Below, in pieces: positions 11,115-23,004 of a stretch of DNA of 64,000 bases; the first letter of the stretch is position 1, and each line of letters opens with the position of its first letter. Source of the DNA: Glandiceps talaboti (Eukaryota; Hemichordata; Enteropneusta; Spengelidae); assembly GCF_964340395.1 (NCBI RefSeq), contig NC_135554.1, positions 124,001-188,000 on the forward strand, written 5' to 3'. The position numbers were made by a program, and so were the translations under genes. Below the pieces are notes generated by a model. It did not search any database and was not told the DNA's origin. It saw nothing but the letters and a program-made list of their open reading frames with translations.

Positions 11115-11423
11115 CTTGGATTTGGTTCGTATTGCCACTGCCTCTTCATTATAACGGCCACCATTTTATCAAGTCATGCCTTCAGTACTGTATAGCGCTG
11201 CCACCTTTAGCACTGCCACATTGATGAACATTGGAAAGAATGTCATCAGCATCTCTATTGTCTAAAGTGAATACCAATATGGAACAAACTCAAGAATCTG
11301 AATATATGCAAGACCCCGGATACCAAGAGAGGCTGTACTGCCGGCAGACTGAAGCAACATATCCTATTGAAACGATCATCTGTTAAAGAACTATCAACCG
11401 ACTGATTCTGTATCAGTTATGTC

Positions 11424-12560
11424 TTGTCAAGATTCCTGTCACTCAAAGCCTTAAACGTAAAACAACTGTTACAGAAACATTATTCACGAGTACTTAATTC
11501 AGTTGACTTGTTCTCCATGTCTGTAGAACTTATGGAGGTTCGTATAAAAACTCAATTGTCGTATGTCATATTTGTTGTCGTCTACCATCCTCCGCCAAAC
11601 AAATCTAATGGTTATACCATTGATCATATTATCACCCATGTACTACTACCGTTGCTGACGCTCAAGTGGAACCAGTCTACACCATGTCAAATCACTTTCT
11701 ATCAATCACCCCTACCTCTACAGAGACACTCGAAAATGTATAAGCATGAGATGTTTCAAAGGTTTCTCTGCTGATTATTTGCATCTGACTTCATTTCCCG
11801 TTGTACTCAAACACTGGAAAATGTTGATTATCACCCAAACTTGACTCACTCTATCATATTCTTCATGATACACATGATTATCATGCTCCTCTGCGGAAAC
11901 GATTGGTTCCTAACATTACTGATTACTGATTCCATCTTCGAGGAAAGCAAGGATGAAAGCTGAGAGAGCCTGGAGAAAATCTGAACTGGAAATGCATGCC
12001 AAATATACAGAGAACTTCAAACAAATGTGCAAAAAGTTAAAGCTGCCAAGAAAAGTTACTATGCCGGCCTGGTTGAAAACTGCTGGAGTTCAGAAAAAGC
12101 TCTTCACTGGACTTCATGGACATACAAAAACTCATACATTACCCGATCATAATGACTCTGTTGAACTTGGAGATTGGTTTGCCCAGTTTTTCTATGCCGA
12201 TGACTCTAATTTGTCTTTCCCCCTTACAAATTACGATGATACACTTAGAAATCTTGAATCATGTATTTCCAATGTCAGAGCTTGGATGTCTTCAAATTTT
12301 CTTTGCCTTAATGACAGATAAAACTGAATTTGTTATTTTTTGCTGGAAATTATGACCCTGCTTACAATGGCACACAAAATATTCGTTTTGGTGATGCGTT
12401 GATTTCTGCCCAGTGTCAGGCAAAGAGCCTTTTAGCCAGCCTTGATTCTTGTCTCTCTGTGAATTAAGCCTCATGTTAGCCAGATTTATTGTTCTTCCAT
12501 GTTTCATATTCGCTGTATTACTCCTGTACGTATGGGGAGTAAACAAATCAATATATTACT
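11424..12560 (+). pseudogene. Internally deleted non-LTR retrotransposon
   Basis: Three LINE blocks occur in order but broken. 11424-11774 contains FVVVYHPPPNKSNGY, typical of the apurinic endonuclease of CR1/jockey-type elements. 11953-12190 contains the linker before the RT domain (LPDHNDSVELGDWFAQFF). This runs directly into YADDSNLSF and then NVRAWMSSNFLCLND, the catalytic palm and following helix, so most of the RT fingers and palm are deleted between FAQFF and YADD. At 12321 the frame stops, and homology continues shifted (KTEFVIF, then SLLASLDSCLS) to about 12560. It is non-functional. It differs in sequence from the LINEs at 3050 and 14570. Confidence 0.88.
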
Positions 12561-14154
12561 GCCTAACTCAAACTTCTATACATAGAGAGTGTACTCAAAT
12601 GTCTAACCAAATATAATCATTTGCAAGCATTCTTGTAAGGAAGGTGACCTTTTGACCTTGACCTTGAACTTCTGGGTCAGTTGCCAGTATCGATCTATTC
12701 TTGTATATTGCATGCAGTCTGTCACATTTATGTATGGCCAATTTCTTTCAAAGTGATGTTTAGTGGTAATGCAGAACAAGAAAATAAATAAACAGCTAAA
12801 TAATGAACAAAATAAGAGAAACATAATTCATAGATTACTTTTGGTGTTGAAATAACTTTTATGTGAATGGTGGCCATACTTGTAATGAACAATGAATCTT
12901 ATTTGTAGAAATAAAATCATGATTTACTGTATAAACTGGAAAATTACAGTAGATAGTCAAGTGTGTATACTCCAATACAGTGAGGTGTATCCCTACCTTT
13001 TAGGTATTGGCCTTTGACTTTGACATTGACCTTCAGGATCGTTGTCAAAATCAAGCTATCTTTTGCATATTGCAGTGACACTTAGTGGTATTTAAGTGTG
13101 CTCTTAAAAGCCTTTGTATCAGAATTTTCACCTTGACCTGTGTGCTCAAAGTCAAATATCAAAACAAAGTTCAGAACAGGTTTGTACACAAATAACATGC
13201 ATGGGCCACTTTCATGCAAACCTGGAACAAATGTCAGGTATAGAAGTCAACATATGCACATTACTTTGCTTTGCTTTGTTACCTTCACAATAATGACCAA
13301 TTGAGTGGCCGACAGTCAGAGGAATACATGTTTCACCCACTTACACAGGAAGCTTAGATAATAGATAGAAACCTCATTTGGATGTCTATCCTCGTATTAT
13401 TCATGATGAGCTCTCTTGAAGTATGCATGTGTATGTCTGAATGCATGGACCAGTTTTGACCAAACCTGCCACAACTGTCAGATACTGTAGTACAAATATG
13501 TATACCACTCTATAAGTGGTTCATCTAAATATATAAAAGACATATTTTTCAAAAATATCCCAGAGGAATAAGGAGAAACATTTGGAATGTGAAGGCTTGT
13601 TATTTACCTAACTAAAGAACTAATCAATAAACTAACTTGCTAACAAACTAACAAACTAATTAACTAACTACATGATGCAAGTTTTCACACTTCCAACAAA
13701 TTTCTTACTTATTGCTATTCTGAATGTTTAAAGACAAATGTTACTGCCATTAATTAGGTCCTTATTGTGTATATAACTAGACTACAGTATCTGACAGTTG
13801 TGCATGGTTTGGTTTATGCCGGTCCATTCATTCAGAGGTATACATGAACACTATGGATAATTTCAATTTCATCTAAGCATACATTTCAAGCTGAAGTTTT
13901 TAAGGTTTCAATAAAAAGCTCATCATGCATGGATGATAAGATTGTAGACACTCAAATGATGTCACTATCTATTAAGCTTAAAGAGTCAGTAGAGAAAAAT
14001 ACATTTTAATGACAAACATGTCCACCATTCCACCATTTTTGCCAAGGTCACAAAACAAAGTAATATGTATATGTACCTGACATTTGTCCTAAGTTTGGTT
14101 GGAATCAGCTATTCATGCCAGACATGTATATATATACTTGTCAGACTAACTACA
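12561..14154. other. Old low-copy repeats, no gene seen
   Basis: Contains diverged modules with TGACCTTGACCTT and a following TCAAAATCAAG-like block near 12650, 13010 and 14500. Repeated GCATGG...CCAAACCTG-like segments lie near 13200, 13445 and 13805, and TAACTAACTAAC-type low complexity near 13615-13670. No coding segment recognised. Confidence 0.5.
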
Positions 14155-14193
14155 CAGTCGGTCAGTCAGTCAGTCAGTCAGTCAGTCAGTCAG
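14155..14193 (+). repeat. (GTCA)n microsatellite
   Basis: About nine GTCA/CAGT tetranucleotide units in an uninterrupted run. Confidence 0.97.
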
Positions 14194-14569
14194 CCACCTT
14201 GATTAAATTCTTCTGTTAGCCAGTAATTAGTGTGCTTGTTATAGTTGTGGAACCCCCCCCCCCTCCCATTTTACTCAATGACAGCCGTCTTTTTAGTGAA
14301 CAATTGTGATTTACTATTTAACTCAAAAGCATTAATACACGAAGACTATATTAATCTATTATCTATTTGAGGGGAGTATGTTGTCAATGGAGATGTTGTA
14401 GTTAAAAATCAATATTTACGGCATAACTAAAAAATTGAAATACATACAGACTCCATTCGAGTGTCTGCCCCATATTATCAGCAAGCTGTCTTTTCAGATT
14501 TTGACCTTGACATTGTACTTCAGGGTCAGTTATCTAAATCAAGTCATTTCTTGTAATGAGTTTTAGAAG

Positions 14570-15262
14570 TATGATATGAGTGAGTTTACAGAGATCAAAA
14601 AAGGAGTGTGACAAGGATGTTTGTTTTCCCCGGACCTCTTCAACCTTTATAGTGAAATGATTTGTGAGAATTAAACGAAAACAGTGGTTTTGTAATTGGT
14701 GGACATAATGTTAACAACTTACGGTATGCAGATGACACAGTATTGGTTTCTGAATCTCAAGAGAAACTACAAGAACTGTTAGACAAAGTTGAAGAGGGGA
14801 GCAAGAAAAAAGGATTGTCAATCAATTGCATGGTGGGAAGCAAAAGTGAAAGCCCAAAGTTTGAATTGAAGGTTGGTGGAGCATAAATTACAGGCAACAG
14901 AAATGTGGTTTTACAGAAGAATGATGAAAATATCATGGCTGATCACATAACAAATGAGGAGGTTTTAAGAAGAGCTGGCACACAGAAGAAACTGATGAAA
15001 ACCATTAGAGAAAAGGACAGCTCAAGTTCTTAGGACACATTATGAGGAAAGAAGGATTAGAAGAATTAATGCTAACTGGTCATGTAAATGGGAATTGAAG
15101 TAGAGGAAGACAACGCATGACATACCTCAAAAGCTAAAAGTAAATGGATGGAAGAACGAATTCCTAAAACAGAAGTAGCAGAGTTAAAAATTCTCAGAAC
15201 AGCAAAGGACAGAAATCTGTGTAGATCCATGGTCACTAACATTCTTAAAGGATATGACAGAT
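14570..15262 (+). pseudogene. RTE/craniofacial-development-protein-2-like LINE remnant
   Basis: Starts in the RT domain: KKGV, a stop, then QGCLFSPDLFNLYSEMI. After a frame change it reads NNLRYADDTVLVSESQEKL (YADD catalytic motif) and LLDKVEEGSKKKGLSIN. At about 14885 the sequence jumps to the C-terminal region: DHITNEEVLRRAGTQKKLMK, then (frame-shifted) WMEERIPKTE and LRTAKDRNLCRSMVTNILKG. This is the C-terminus often annotated as craniofacial development protein 2-like. The RT thumb region is deleted and several stops are present. The element ends at the (GA)n/G run. Confidence 0.88.
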
Positions 15263-15296
<34 letters not shown>

Positions 15297-15298
15297 GA
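15259..15298 (+). repeat. (GA)n followed by poly-G
   Basis: AGAGAG run followed by about 12 G, directly at the 3' end of the LINE remnant. Confidence 0.95.
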
Positions 15299-15429
15299 AT
15301 ATCACTTCGTTATTTTATGATGTCCGCTTTAGTATTCACATTCCACATGATTTAGATATATAGAAAGTTTGAGTTAAAGTCCACTTTAACTAAAAATTGA
15401 TAAACTTAATAATTATTTATTAAGCAGGT

Positions 15430-16870
15430 ATTTAAGTAGTGGATAGGTAGGTAGACCGACAGGTAGGTAGGTGTAAGATAAATATGTAGGTAGGTTGGTA
15501 TTTAAATTATAGGTAGGTGGGTGGGTTAGTAGGTAGGTAGGTAGGTAGGTAGGTAGGTAGGTAAGCTGGTATTTAAATTGTAGGTAGGTAGGTAGGTAGG
15601 TAGGTAAGCTGTATTTAAATTGTAGGTAGGTGGGTGGGTTAGTAGGTAGGTAGATAGGTAGGTAGGTAAGCTGGTATTTAAATTGTAGGTAGGTAGGTAG
15701 GTAGGTAGGTAGGTAGGAAAGTAGGTAGGTAGGTAGGTAGGTAGGAAAGTTGGTAGGTAGGTAGGTAGGTAGGTAGGTAGGCTGGTATTTAAATTGTAGG
15801 TAGGTAGGTAGGAAAGTAGGTAGGTAGGTAGGTAGGTAGGTAAGCTGGTATTTAAATTGTAGGTAGGTAGGTAGGTAGGTAGGTAGGTAGGTAGGTAGGC
15901 AGGTATTTAAATTGTAGGTAGGTAGGTAGGTAGGTAGGTAGGCAGGTATTTAAATTGTAGGTAGGTAGGTAGGTAGGTAGGCAGGTATTTAAATATTAGG
16001 TAGGTAGGGAGGTAGGTAGGCTGGTATTTAAATATTAGGTAGGTAGGTAGGTAGGTAGGCTGGTATTTAAATATTAGGTAGGTAGGTAGGCTGGTATTTA
16101 AATATTAGGTAGGTAGGTAGGCTGGTATTTAAATATTAGGTAGGTAGGTAGGTAAGTAGGCTGGTATTTAAATATTAGGTAGGGAGGTAGGTAGGTAGGT
16201 AGGCTGGTATTTAAATATTAGGTAGGTAGGTAGGTAGGTAGGTAGGTAGGTAGGTAGGTAGGCAGGTATTTAAATTGTAGGTAGGTAGGTAGGTAGGCAG
16301 GTATTTAAATTGTAGGTAGGTAGGTAGGTAGGTAGGCAGGTATTTAAATATTAGGTAGGGAGGTAGGTAGGCTGGTATTTAAATATTAGGTAGGTAGGTA
16401 GGTAGGTAGGCTGGTATTTAAATATTAGGTAGGTAGGTAGGCTGGTATTTAAATATTAGGTAGGTAGGTAGGTAGGTAGGTAGGTAGGTAGGTAGGCTGG
16501 TATTTAAATATTAGGTAGGTAGGTAGGTAAGTAGGCTGGTATTTAAATATTAGGTAGGTAGGTAGGTAGGTTGGTATTTAAATATTAGGTAGGTAGGTAG
16601 GTAGGCTGGTATTTAAATATTAGGTAGGTAGGTGGGTAGGTAGGTAGGTAGGCTGGTATTTAAATATTAGGTAGGTAGGTGGGTAGGTAGGGAATTAGGT
16701 AGGCTGGTATTTAAATATTAGGTAGGTAGGTAGGTAGGCTGGTAATTAAATAATTGGTGGGTAGGCCGTTAGATAGATATAAGATAGGTAGGCAGGCGGG
16801 TAGTAGGTAGTTAGGCATTGAGGGAAGTGGGTAGGTAGGTATAGTTAGTTAGGCTGGCAGGTAGGTTTTC
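15430..16870 (+). repeat. Compound GGTA minisatellite with TATTTAAAT spacers
   Basis: About 1.4 kb of (GGTA)n tracts of varying length, punctuated every 40-90 bp by the spacer GCTGGTATTTAAAT followed by ATTAGG or TGTAGG. TGTAGG spacers predominate to about 15960, ATTAGG from about 15970, TGTAGG returns at 16260-16330, and ATTAGG again after that. This mosaic indicates segmental amplification rather than simple slippage. Confidence 0.95.
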
Positions 16871-16917
16871 TCCCTTCAATGGTTTGTCTTGACATACCTT
16901 TTTGTTCTTATTTGGCA

Positions 16918-18970
16918 TGTTTGCTGGGCTTTTCAATGACTCAAAAAATCTCGCGGTTTGGAGTGTTCCGCAGACAAGATTAAATTCCAGCCATGTGCTG
17001 TATTGCATTCACCCTCATGGTGTTGTTAGGCTTCACTCATGTGGGCTAATCTGTCTACTCCCATAAATACAAGCTTGGTCACTTCCAGGGCTCAAATTAT
17101 CCAGGTACAAGGTACAAAATATGCATGATGCGAGTGAAAGTTGCGAGTAGCAAGTGGCGAAATACACCACTGGCGAGTGGTGAAAAGTTACGCTTGAGAA
17201 TGGTGACAATGTATCACTTGCGAGTAGTGAAAAGTGACGCTTGTGAGTGGTGACAATGTATCACTTGCTAGTATAAAACCGTGTCTAGCATTCTGTGGCT
17301 CTCACAGCTCTCATATCAACCCCAACAGGGACTTGGCCAGGAGATCGGTCCCGCTGGTTAAATAGTGCTGCTTTCCCGTAACTTTATCGATATAGCTAGT
17401 GACTACAGTGACTTCGAGCTTTGTCTTACTGTGGAATGATGCTACCTTGCACTGAAGGACTGCCCAAGCTTTCTGCTGTGAAATGGTGAGGTTCTCCATG
17501 GTACATTCATGTTGGAAAGAATGAGAGAAATGATCTTCCTCACCCTACAGTCAAACTTTTATACCATTTCTTTGTTATCACCCGGAATAATAGCGTAGTT
17601 GTTTTATAAATTGGCATAATAACATTAAAAAAATGTCGCAGAGTTGACTATTGTCTGCCGGTAGCTTTTTAGAGGTTGGAGGCGTGAATGGCAATTCTTA
17701 TATTGTTTCACTAACTTTCATGGAACCGAAACGGTAATTATTCCATAGACAGAAGACCCTTTTACTCTCTATGGTTATTCAGACAAGAAGCTTGGATTTA
17801 AAAAAAAAAAAATTAAAAAAATGAATAATTATATCGACGCTGACAACACAGAACTTCGACTGAAATTCAACTGCGGTCGTACGTGATCAAATAGGTCATT
17901 TGAGTTCATTTGCGTTCCGACAAGTTTTACCCATGAGTTCGTGTAAGCATGGAAGTATAACCCCACAAGGTTTTTAAACAAATATTCGTGGTCTTGTAAC
18001 AAACGGAGAGTTTATAGCAAACAATGGAATGATGACAACAGACTAACCGGCGATGTTGTTGAACGAAAAAACTTTATGATTTGAAGTAACTTTATCGTAA
18101 GACCGCCAAACACTGGCCGTAGTTTATTAGTCAAAGCAGTGTATACAATGAATAAAACTTGGGAGATACGAGGGCCTTGGTGCGAATTGTCAATCGACTA
18201 CTTGATCACGGTAAAACTTGAGTGGAGTTTGTGGAGTTGGGAAGACAACAATTTTGGACATCAAGAAATTAAAAGACAATTAAGTTACATGTACGTGAAT
18301 TCGCAACTAAGATGGCCATTAACACGACATGGCTAGAACTAGCTCTGGGTGTATGCTGGGTTTTTCGACATGTCTCCAGAGCTACGGTAGAACCATGGAT
18401 GTATTAGTGAGATATATCCATGGATGTACAAAGCCCAACGGGTCTTGCTCCGGATGTTTATGTAGCGTTGATCGACTCGAGTAGCGTTGAGCTATCGAGT
18501 AGCATCGTAAATTCATTCAGTGTTCTTGGTCGAACGCGACTACTAATACTTTCCTCATCCATAGGAATTTCATTTTTTATTCATCTAAAAAGCATGTCCC
18601 CCAAGACGTTTGGATAATGGACAGTTTACACACAGTGGCTTCGGGAAGTACAACGGTAAGTACAACGTTACTATTGGTACTATCGTACTTACCAAAGCCA
18701 CCATGCTGCTACCTAGCTAGCGAGGCCAATCACGAGGCTCCAATCACTGGTAACACTGTCGATGTCATGCCATCACGATCATCAAACATCAAACCTTTAA
18801 CCATTAGCCACTCGCAAGTCATACATTGTCACCACTCGCAAGCGTCACTTTTCACTACTCGCAAGTGATACATTTCACCACTCGCAAGCATCACTTTTCA
18901 CCACTCGCAAGTAGCACATTTCGCCACTTGCTACTCGCAAGGTACGCCAGTGCAGGTAGATTTCAAAATT
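16918..18970 (+). mobile_element. Candidate transposable element with inverted 23-bp subterminal arrays
   Basis: 17145-17275 and 18797-18950 are inverted repeats of each other. Both consist of a 23-24-bp tandem repeat around ACTCGCAAG (starts at 18810, 18834, 18857, 18880, 18903). They enclose about 1.5 kb. Sequence outside the arrays (16918-17145 and 18950-18970) is also shared with the short copy at 10517-10816, so the element extends beyond the arrays. No transposase is recognised, and I cannot define a target duplication. Confidence 0.6.
17311..17499 (-). CDS. Small unidentified ORF inside the array element
   Basis: A 62-residue frame with a true ATG in an ideal context (ACCATGG) at 17499. 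It starts MENLTISQQKAWAVLQCKVA and ends SGTDLLAKSLLGLI before TGA. Composition looks more protein-like than neighbouring frames: mixed polar and hydrophobic, few low-complexity runs. I recognise no family. It lies between the inverted arrays, so it could be the remains of an element-encoded protein or a first exon. Confidence 0.3.
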   Translation of the reverse strand: MENLTISQQKAWAVLQCKVASFHSKTKLEVTVVTSYIDKVTGKQHYLTSGTDLLAKSLLGLI

Positions 18971-19122
18971 GAGGTGCACACTGTACATATCAATTGTCAC
19001 TGGAAAAACTGTACAAATCTCCTCAGAATAACAAAAAGCACACAGAGTGGTTGTTTTTGATGATTAAGTTTGAATTTTGAAGTAAGAGAAGGATTTAATC
19101 AACATTAATTGATATATTTACT

Positions 19123-20628
19123 CATAGACCCTCCACCAACACTGCAACAGGATACACATCAAAGGATCTCTAAATGTTTATTGTATGATGTTTGTTTGCA
19201 TACATTAAGCTACATAAGCATTTCCTGTCCATTTCTGAGTTGTTTACAGTCACTGTGACTCAATGATAGTTGCTAGCTATCCGACATGTTTTTCACTAAA
19301 TTTTCTGACCATTTCGAAGTTTATAACTGGTTGAAGACCCAACAAGATATATAGTATTTTAGGTAATCATACATAGTCTTGTCGTGTATTTTGTTGTTCT
19401 CTGGTGTGAAAAGAAGAATAGATCACGTAAGCTGTCCATTGTTTGCGATTGTTGCAGTATGCTTTGAGTACAGTGTTTCGTTCATTAGGGTTGTTACTGG
19501 ATTTCTCTGTCAGAAATGATTCTTGAAGTTTTGAGTCTATTTATTGATGCTTTTTATCACATGTTAATATTTTAGGCTGCCTTCATTGATCAGGATTAGG
19601 CGTGTTATCGTAACTACATCAAAATAAAATGTAAACATCCAATGCGTGGTTGCCATTTTACCTCTGTTGTCGTGGTTGATATATTCACGATACATTTCGT
19701 CAAAAACATGTCTCCGAAACGATTTCAAAACGAGTACTAGACTTCAAATTTCTGGTTGCTAGCCAATTGAATTTGAAACTTTACATCATTCTCAGATGAA
19801 CCATGACCGAACTAACTGAGAAAATGAGAAGTACTCCAACTTTGACTTGAGAGATTGTATTTACGCAGATTACCTTTCAAGTTGTGGCTCAATTTTAATA
19901 TTTGAATGAATTGTAACCCATTATGTCTTCTTTGATTTGAAAAGTGCAAATCTGTTATGTTCTTGAGCGTAGTACATGTGCCGGTGTTATGCAGGGCTAT
20001 TAAAATGGCATAAAAATACATGGCATTGTAGAAATGTACAAAATTTATAGACATACCAGTTCGATCGACGATGTGTTTCACAAAATTGTACATCATTCTT
20101 CAAATTCTAGAGGCATGCATAGATTTCAAAATGTCTCGCGCAATAGTCGCGGAAAAAATGGCAGAATTATAGATTTGTATCTAAACTTCCAGCCTTTCTC
20201 ATGCTTGTTGCATGTGTCGGCCACTGTTGGCATGTCTTCGTATAAGGAAATTACATATTTTCATCATAATTGTACGTTATCATTTACATGATTTTGTATG
20301 GTTTCATGCCCACTCTTGTTCAATTATCAAGTCCTTCCTTGTGTATACAGAGCTGACAAAAATCAAAATTGTCGTCAAAGACATGGGAAGATGCCATACC
20401 ATGATGTGTTGTGGTCATCAACATAAATAAGCATAACCGCGTATAATCTCTTCTCATCTTTTTCGAGATTTTACATGTGATTTATGTAGCATCATGAGGT
20501 TTTTACACTCTTGAAGGAAGTCTTCATTACTGCTATAGTAACAGGATTAATTAAACTTAATGTATGCAAACAGAGTTCGTTTCAGTGGAAATGATGTAGT
20601 TGCATACCCCGTTGGTGGAGGGTCTATG
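19123..20628. mobile_element. 1506-bp TIR element with 7-bp target duplication
   Basis: The left end CATAGACCCTCCACCAAC is the exact reverse complement of the right end at 20611-20628. A second inverted block (TGTTTGCATACATTAAG) lies about 65-75 bp inside each end. ATTTACT directly flanks both sides (19116-19122 and 20629-20635). No transposase frame is seen inside, so it is probably non-autonomous. Termini and target length do not fit a superfamily I can name confidently. Confidence 0.85.
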
Positions 20629-20929
20629 ATTTACTTATTGGAAATGCAGAAGTAAATGAATGCATGGAACCTTGTTATCTTTGAAGTTTGAGACTTGAGA
20701 CTGCTTGTCAAATATGAGGCATTCAAATTGGCAATTTTTGATAGGATCATAAGTATGGCATGTGCAAATGTCGTGTTGCCACATTTCACCCTTTGATAGT
20801 TGTGGAAATATGCACTATGTTCACAACAACATTGTTGTCAGTGTTAATGACACATATTTCAGCAGTTAGTACCTCAATTCAGCTTAATTCATTGTGTACT
20901 CTTCATTGACAAAGTGTCTTATGGCATTG

Positions 20930-20978
20930 CTTTTTAGCACAATTGAACTGATAAGGTTCAGTAGTGCTATAGGCATTG

Positions 20979-21029
<51 letters not shown>

Positions 21030-21480
21030 CAACTTAAAGTCAAAAACTGCTGGACCAATTACTTTGATATTTGGTGGCCATGTTACTTTGGGTGTCTCGT
21101 TAAGAAATTGTTCAAATGAAAATGATTGCATCAGAAATGTGCGTTTTAGGTCAAAAAATGTCATTTTTGGTCAAAAAACTTAAGCTCTAAAACCACTGAG
21201 CAGATTTGCCTGAAATTTGGTGGGAACAGTCTTAGGGTAGAGTAAATTAATATTTGTTCATGACATGATGATGCCATCAGTAATATGCAAATAAGGGCTA
21301 AAAATGTGTCTTTTTGGTCAAAAATCTTTAATTCCAAAACTAGGGAGCAGATTTGGCTGAAATTTAACGAGGATGTATGTGGGGGTGCACAGATGAAGCA
21401 ATATTAAACATATAAGGATCTCATCAGTAATATGCAAATTAGGTGTAAAATGTGAATTTTGGTCAAAAATTAAATCTCAA
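20930..21480 (+). repeat. Dispersed repeat with internal (TG)n, related to 36770-37250
   Basis: A (TG)n run at 20981-21026 sits inside a longer repeat. AACAACTTAAAGTCAAA, ATATTTG(G/A)TGG, GGTCAAAAA and CTTTAATTCCAAAA occur in the same order at 36770-37250. About 70-80 percent similar by eye. Confidence 0.75.
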
Positions 21481-22076
21481 AAATATTATTCTATTGTTAG
21501 TGCAGTATAAATGATATGAACTTACTCCCAATGACATTGAATTTAAAACCTTTTAATTCTGCATTTTGGTCCTGCTGAAAGATCCATCATCAAGAATAGA
21601 TAAAAGAAGTTGAGTACTGCTGGCCAGGCTGAACAAAAGATTGAATCCTAGCATTACTTATTGCAATAATTTAATATATAATAGGACAAATTTAACTGAA
21701 AAATATTGTGTGTACATTGTGTGCAGGTAAATTCCAAAGTCAAGGTGCACACATGTTAAAAATATTTCTATTTCGACCCCTTGACTGTCTAAGCTTTGTA
21801 AATGCAATCTCATCAAGTGAAGGGCTCAAATTTACTACCAGACCAGAAAAGATAGGGTGCCAATCATGTGTAACAATTCTTTTTACAGTTCATACAGTAT
21901 GTTTTTTTAATGAAATAACACAAGCAAAATATAGGTACTGGTAGCACACACACAAATAGGCAGTTGGCAATTTTAGTCCAAACTTGTATCTCGAAAACTG
22001 CTAGGTGAATTTAGCTGAAATGGAATGTTTCTGGAGGAGTTATTCTACAGATATTGTCCAACATATTTTGACACAG
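21481..22076. other. No recognisable gene
   Basis: AT-rich. Nothing supported beyond short open frames. Confidence 0.4.
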
Positions 22077-22424
22077 TCAACAGTCAACCAAAACAGAGAT
22101 GGGCAGGCAAGTGAATAAACATTCAAAAATTGAATGCAAATATGCCTGGCAATAAGACCATACCCATAGTAGCACCTTATTAATGTTGTGTAATGCATTG
22201 ATAACAACAAGGATTAATTGACAAATGAATAAACATTCAGAAATATATACAAATAAGCCTAGCAACAACACCATGTCCATAGCAAATACATAACAAGCAC
22301 ACACAACATATCTAAGTCTGTTTGTTTTAGGTTCACAAATGTTGTTGCGTGATCAGAGTAGTGATAATTGATTAAAACCCAATTATAGCAGGGACTATGT
22401 CATTCTCAATGACTTGTTTAGGTT
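22077..22424 (+). repeat. Composite dispersed repeat
   Basis: Joins the ATGCAAATATGCCT tandem-pair family (as at 10316) to the CAAGCACACACAACATATC family (as at 8438). This shows that the two are modules of one larger repeat. Confidence 0.75.
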
Positions 22425-23004
22425 TGATATGGCAGTCTGTCAGAAAAGTATTTGGATGAACCAATATAACATTGCATATAAGTAAGGAAAAGCTCATCAC
22501 AGTCTGTCCAGGTGAATTTGAAGTGTCAAGTGATGGTTCTATTGACTAATGACTTGTGATCTTCCATTTTGTCAAAATATAAGACCCACTGGTACTTCCT
22601 GCTACAGTCTCCAGACTAAATATTACTGAATGCATTATACCTATTCGCAGCTGACCCAGACAGGCTGCATAAATTATGATAAGCACTGTAGGCTGCCCTA
22701 ATATATTAGATGGGCAGGAGCTCATAGACATAATTAATCAATATTTCCCAACTTAATTATTGACGACATGTACAACTGAACAAAACTATAAATTAATTAT
22801 CTAAAGGAAACTTTTAACATTTTGATTAGGTTGCAGTATTGCTCAGGAGTGTTTTGGTTAGATTCAAGCTGTTCCTTAGAATACAAACATATACTGAAAT
22901 AACTTTTTGAATTTACAGTTTACTGTAGGAGTCTACTTGCTATGATTAAACACTTTCAGGAGAACTATAGGCATTATATTGGCAAATATTATATTTTTTA
23001 ATCT
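22425..23004. other. No recognisable gene
   Basis: AT-rich flank of the satellite. No coding signal seen. Confidence 0.4.

Noticed and set aside
12640-14560. TGACCTTGACCT phrases as nuclear-receptor response elements
   Set aside because: They occur inside diverged copies of a dispersed repeat, with no promoter or gene nearby. Resemblance to half-sites alone is not support.
16811-17008. 65-codon minus-strand open frame at the end of the GGTA array
   Set aside because: Overlaps the array edge and the repeat shared with 10517-10816, where the frame is not conserved.
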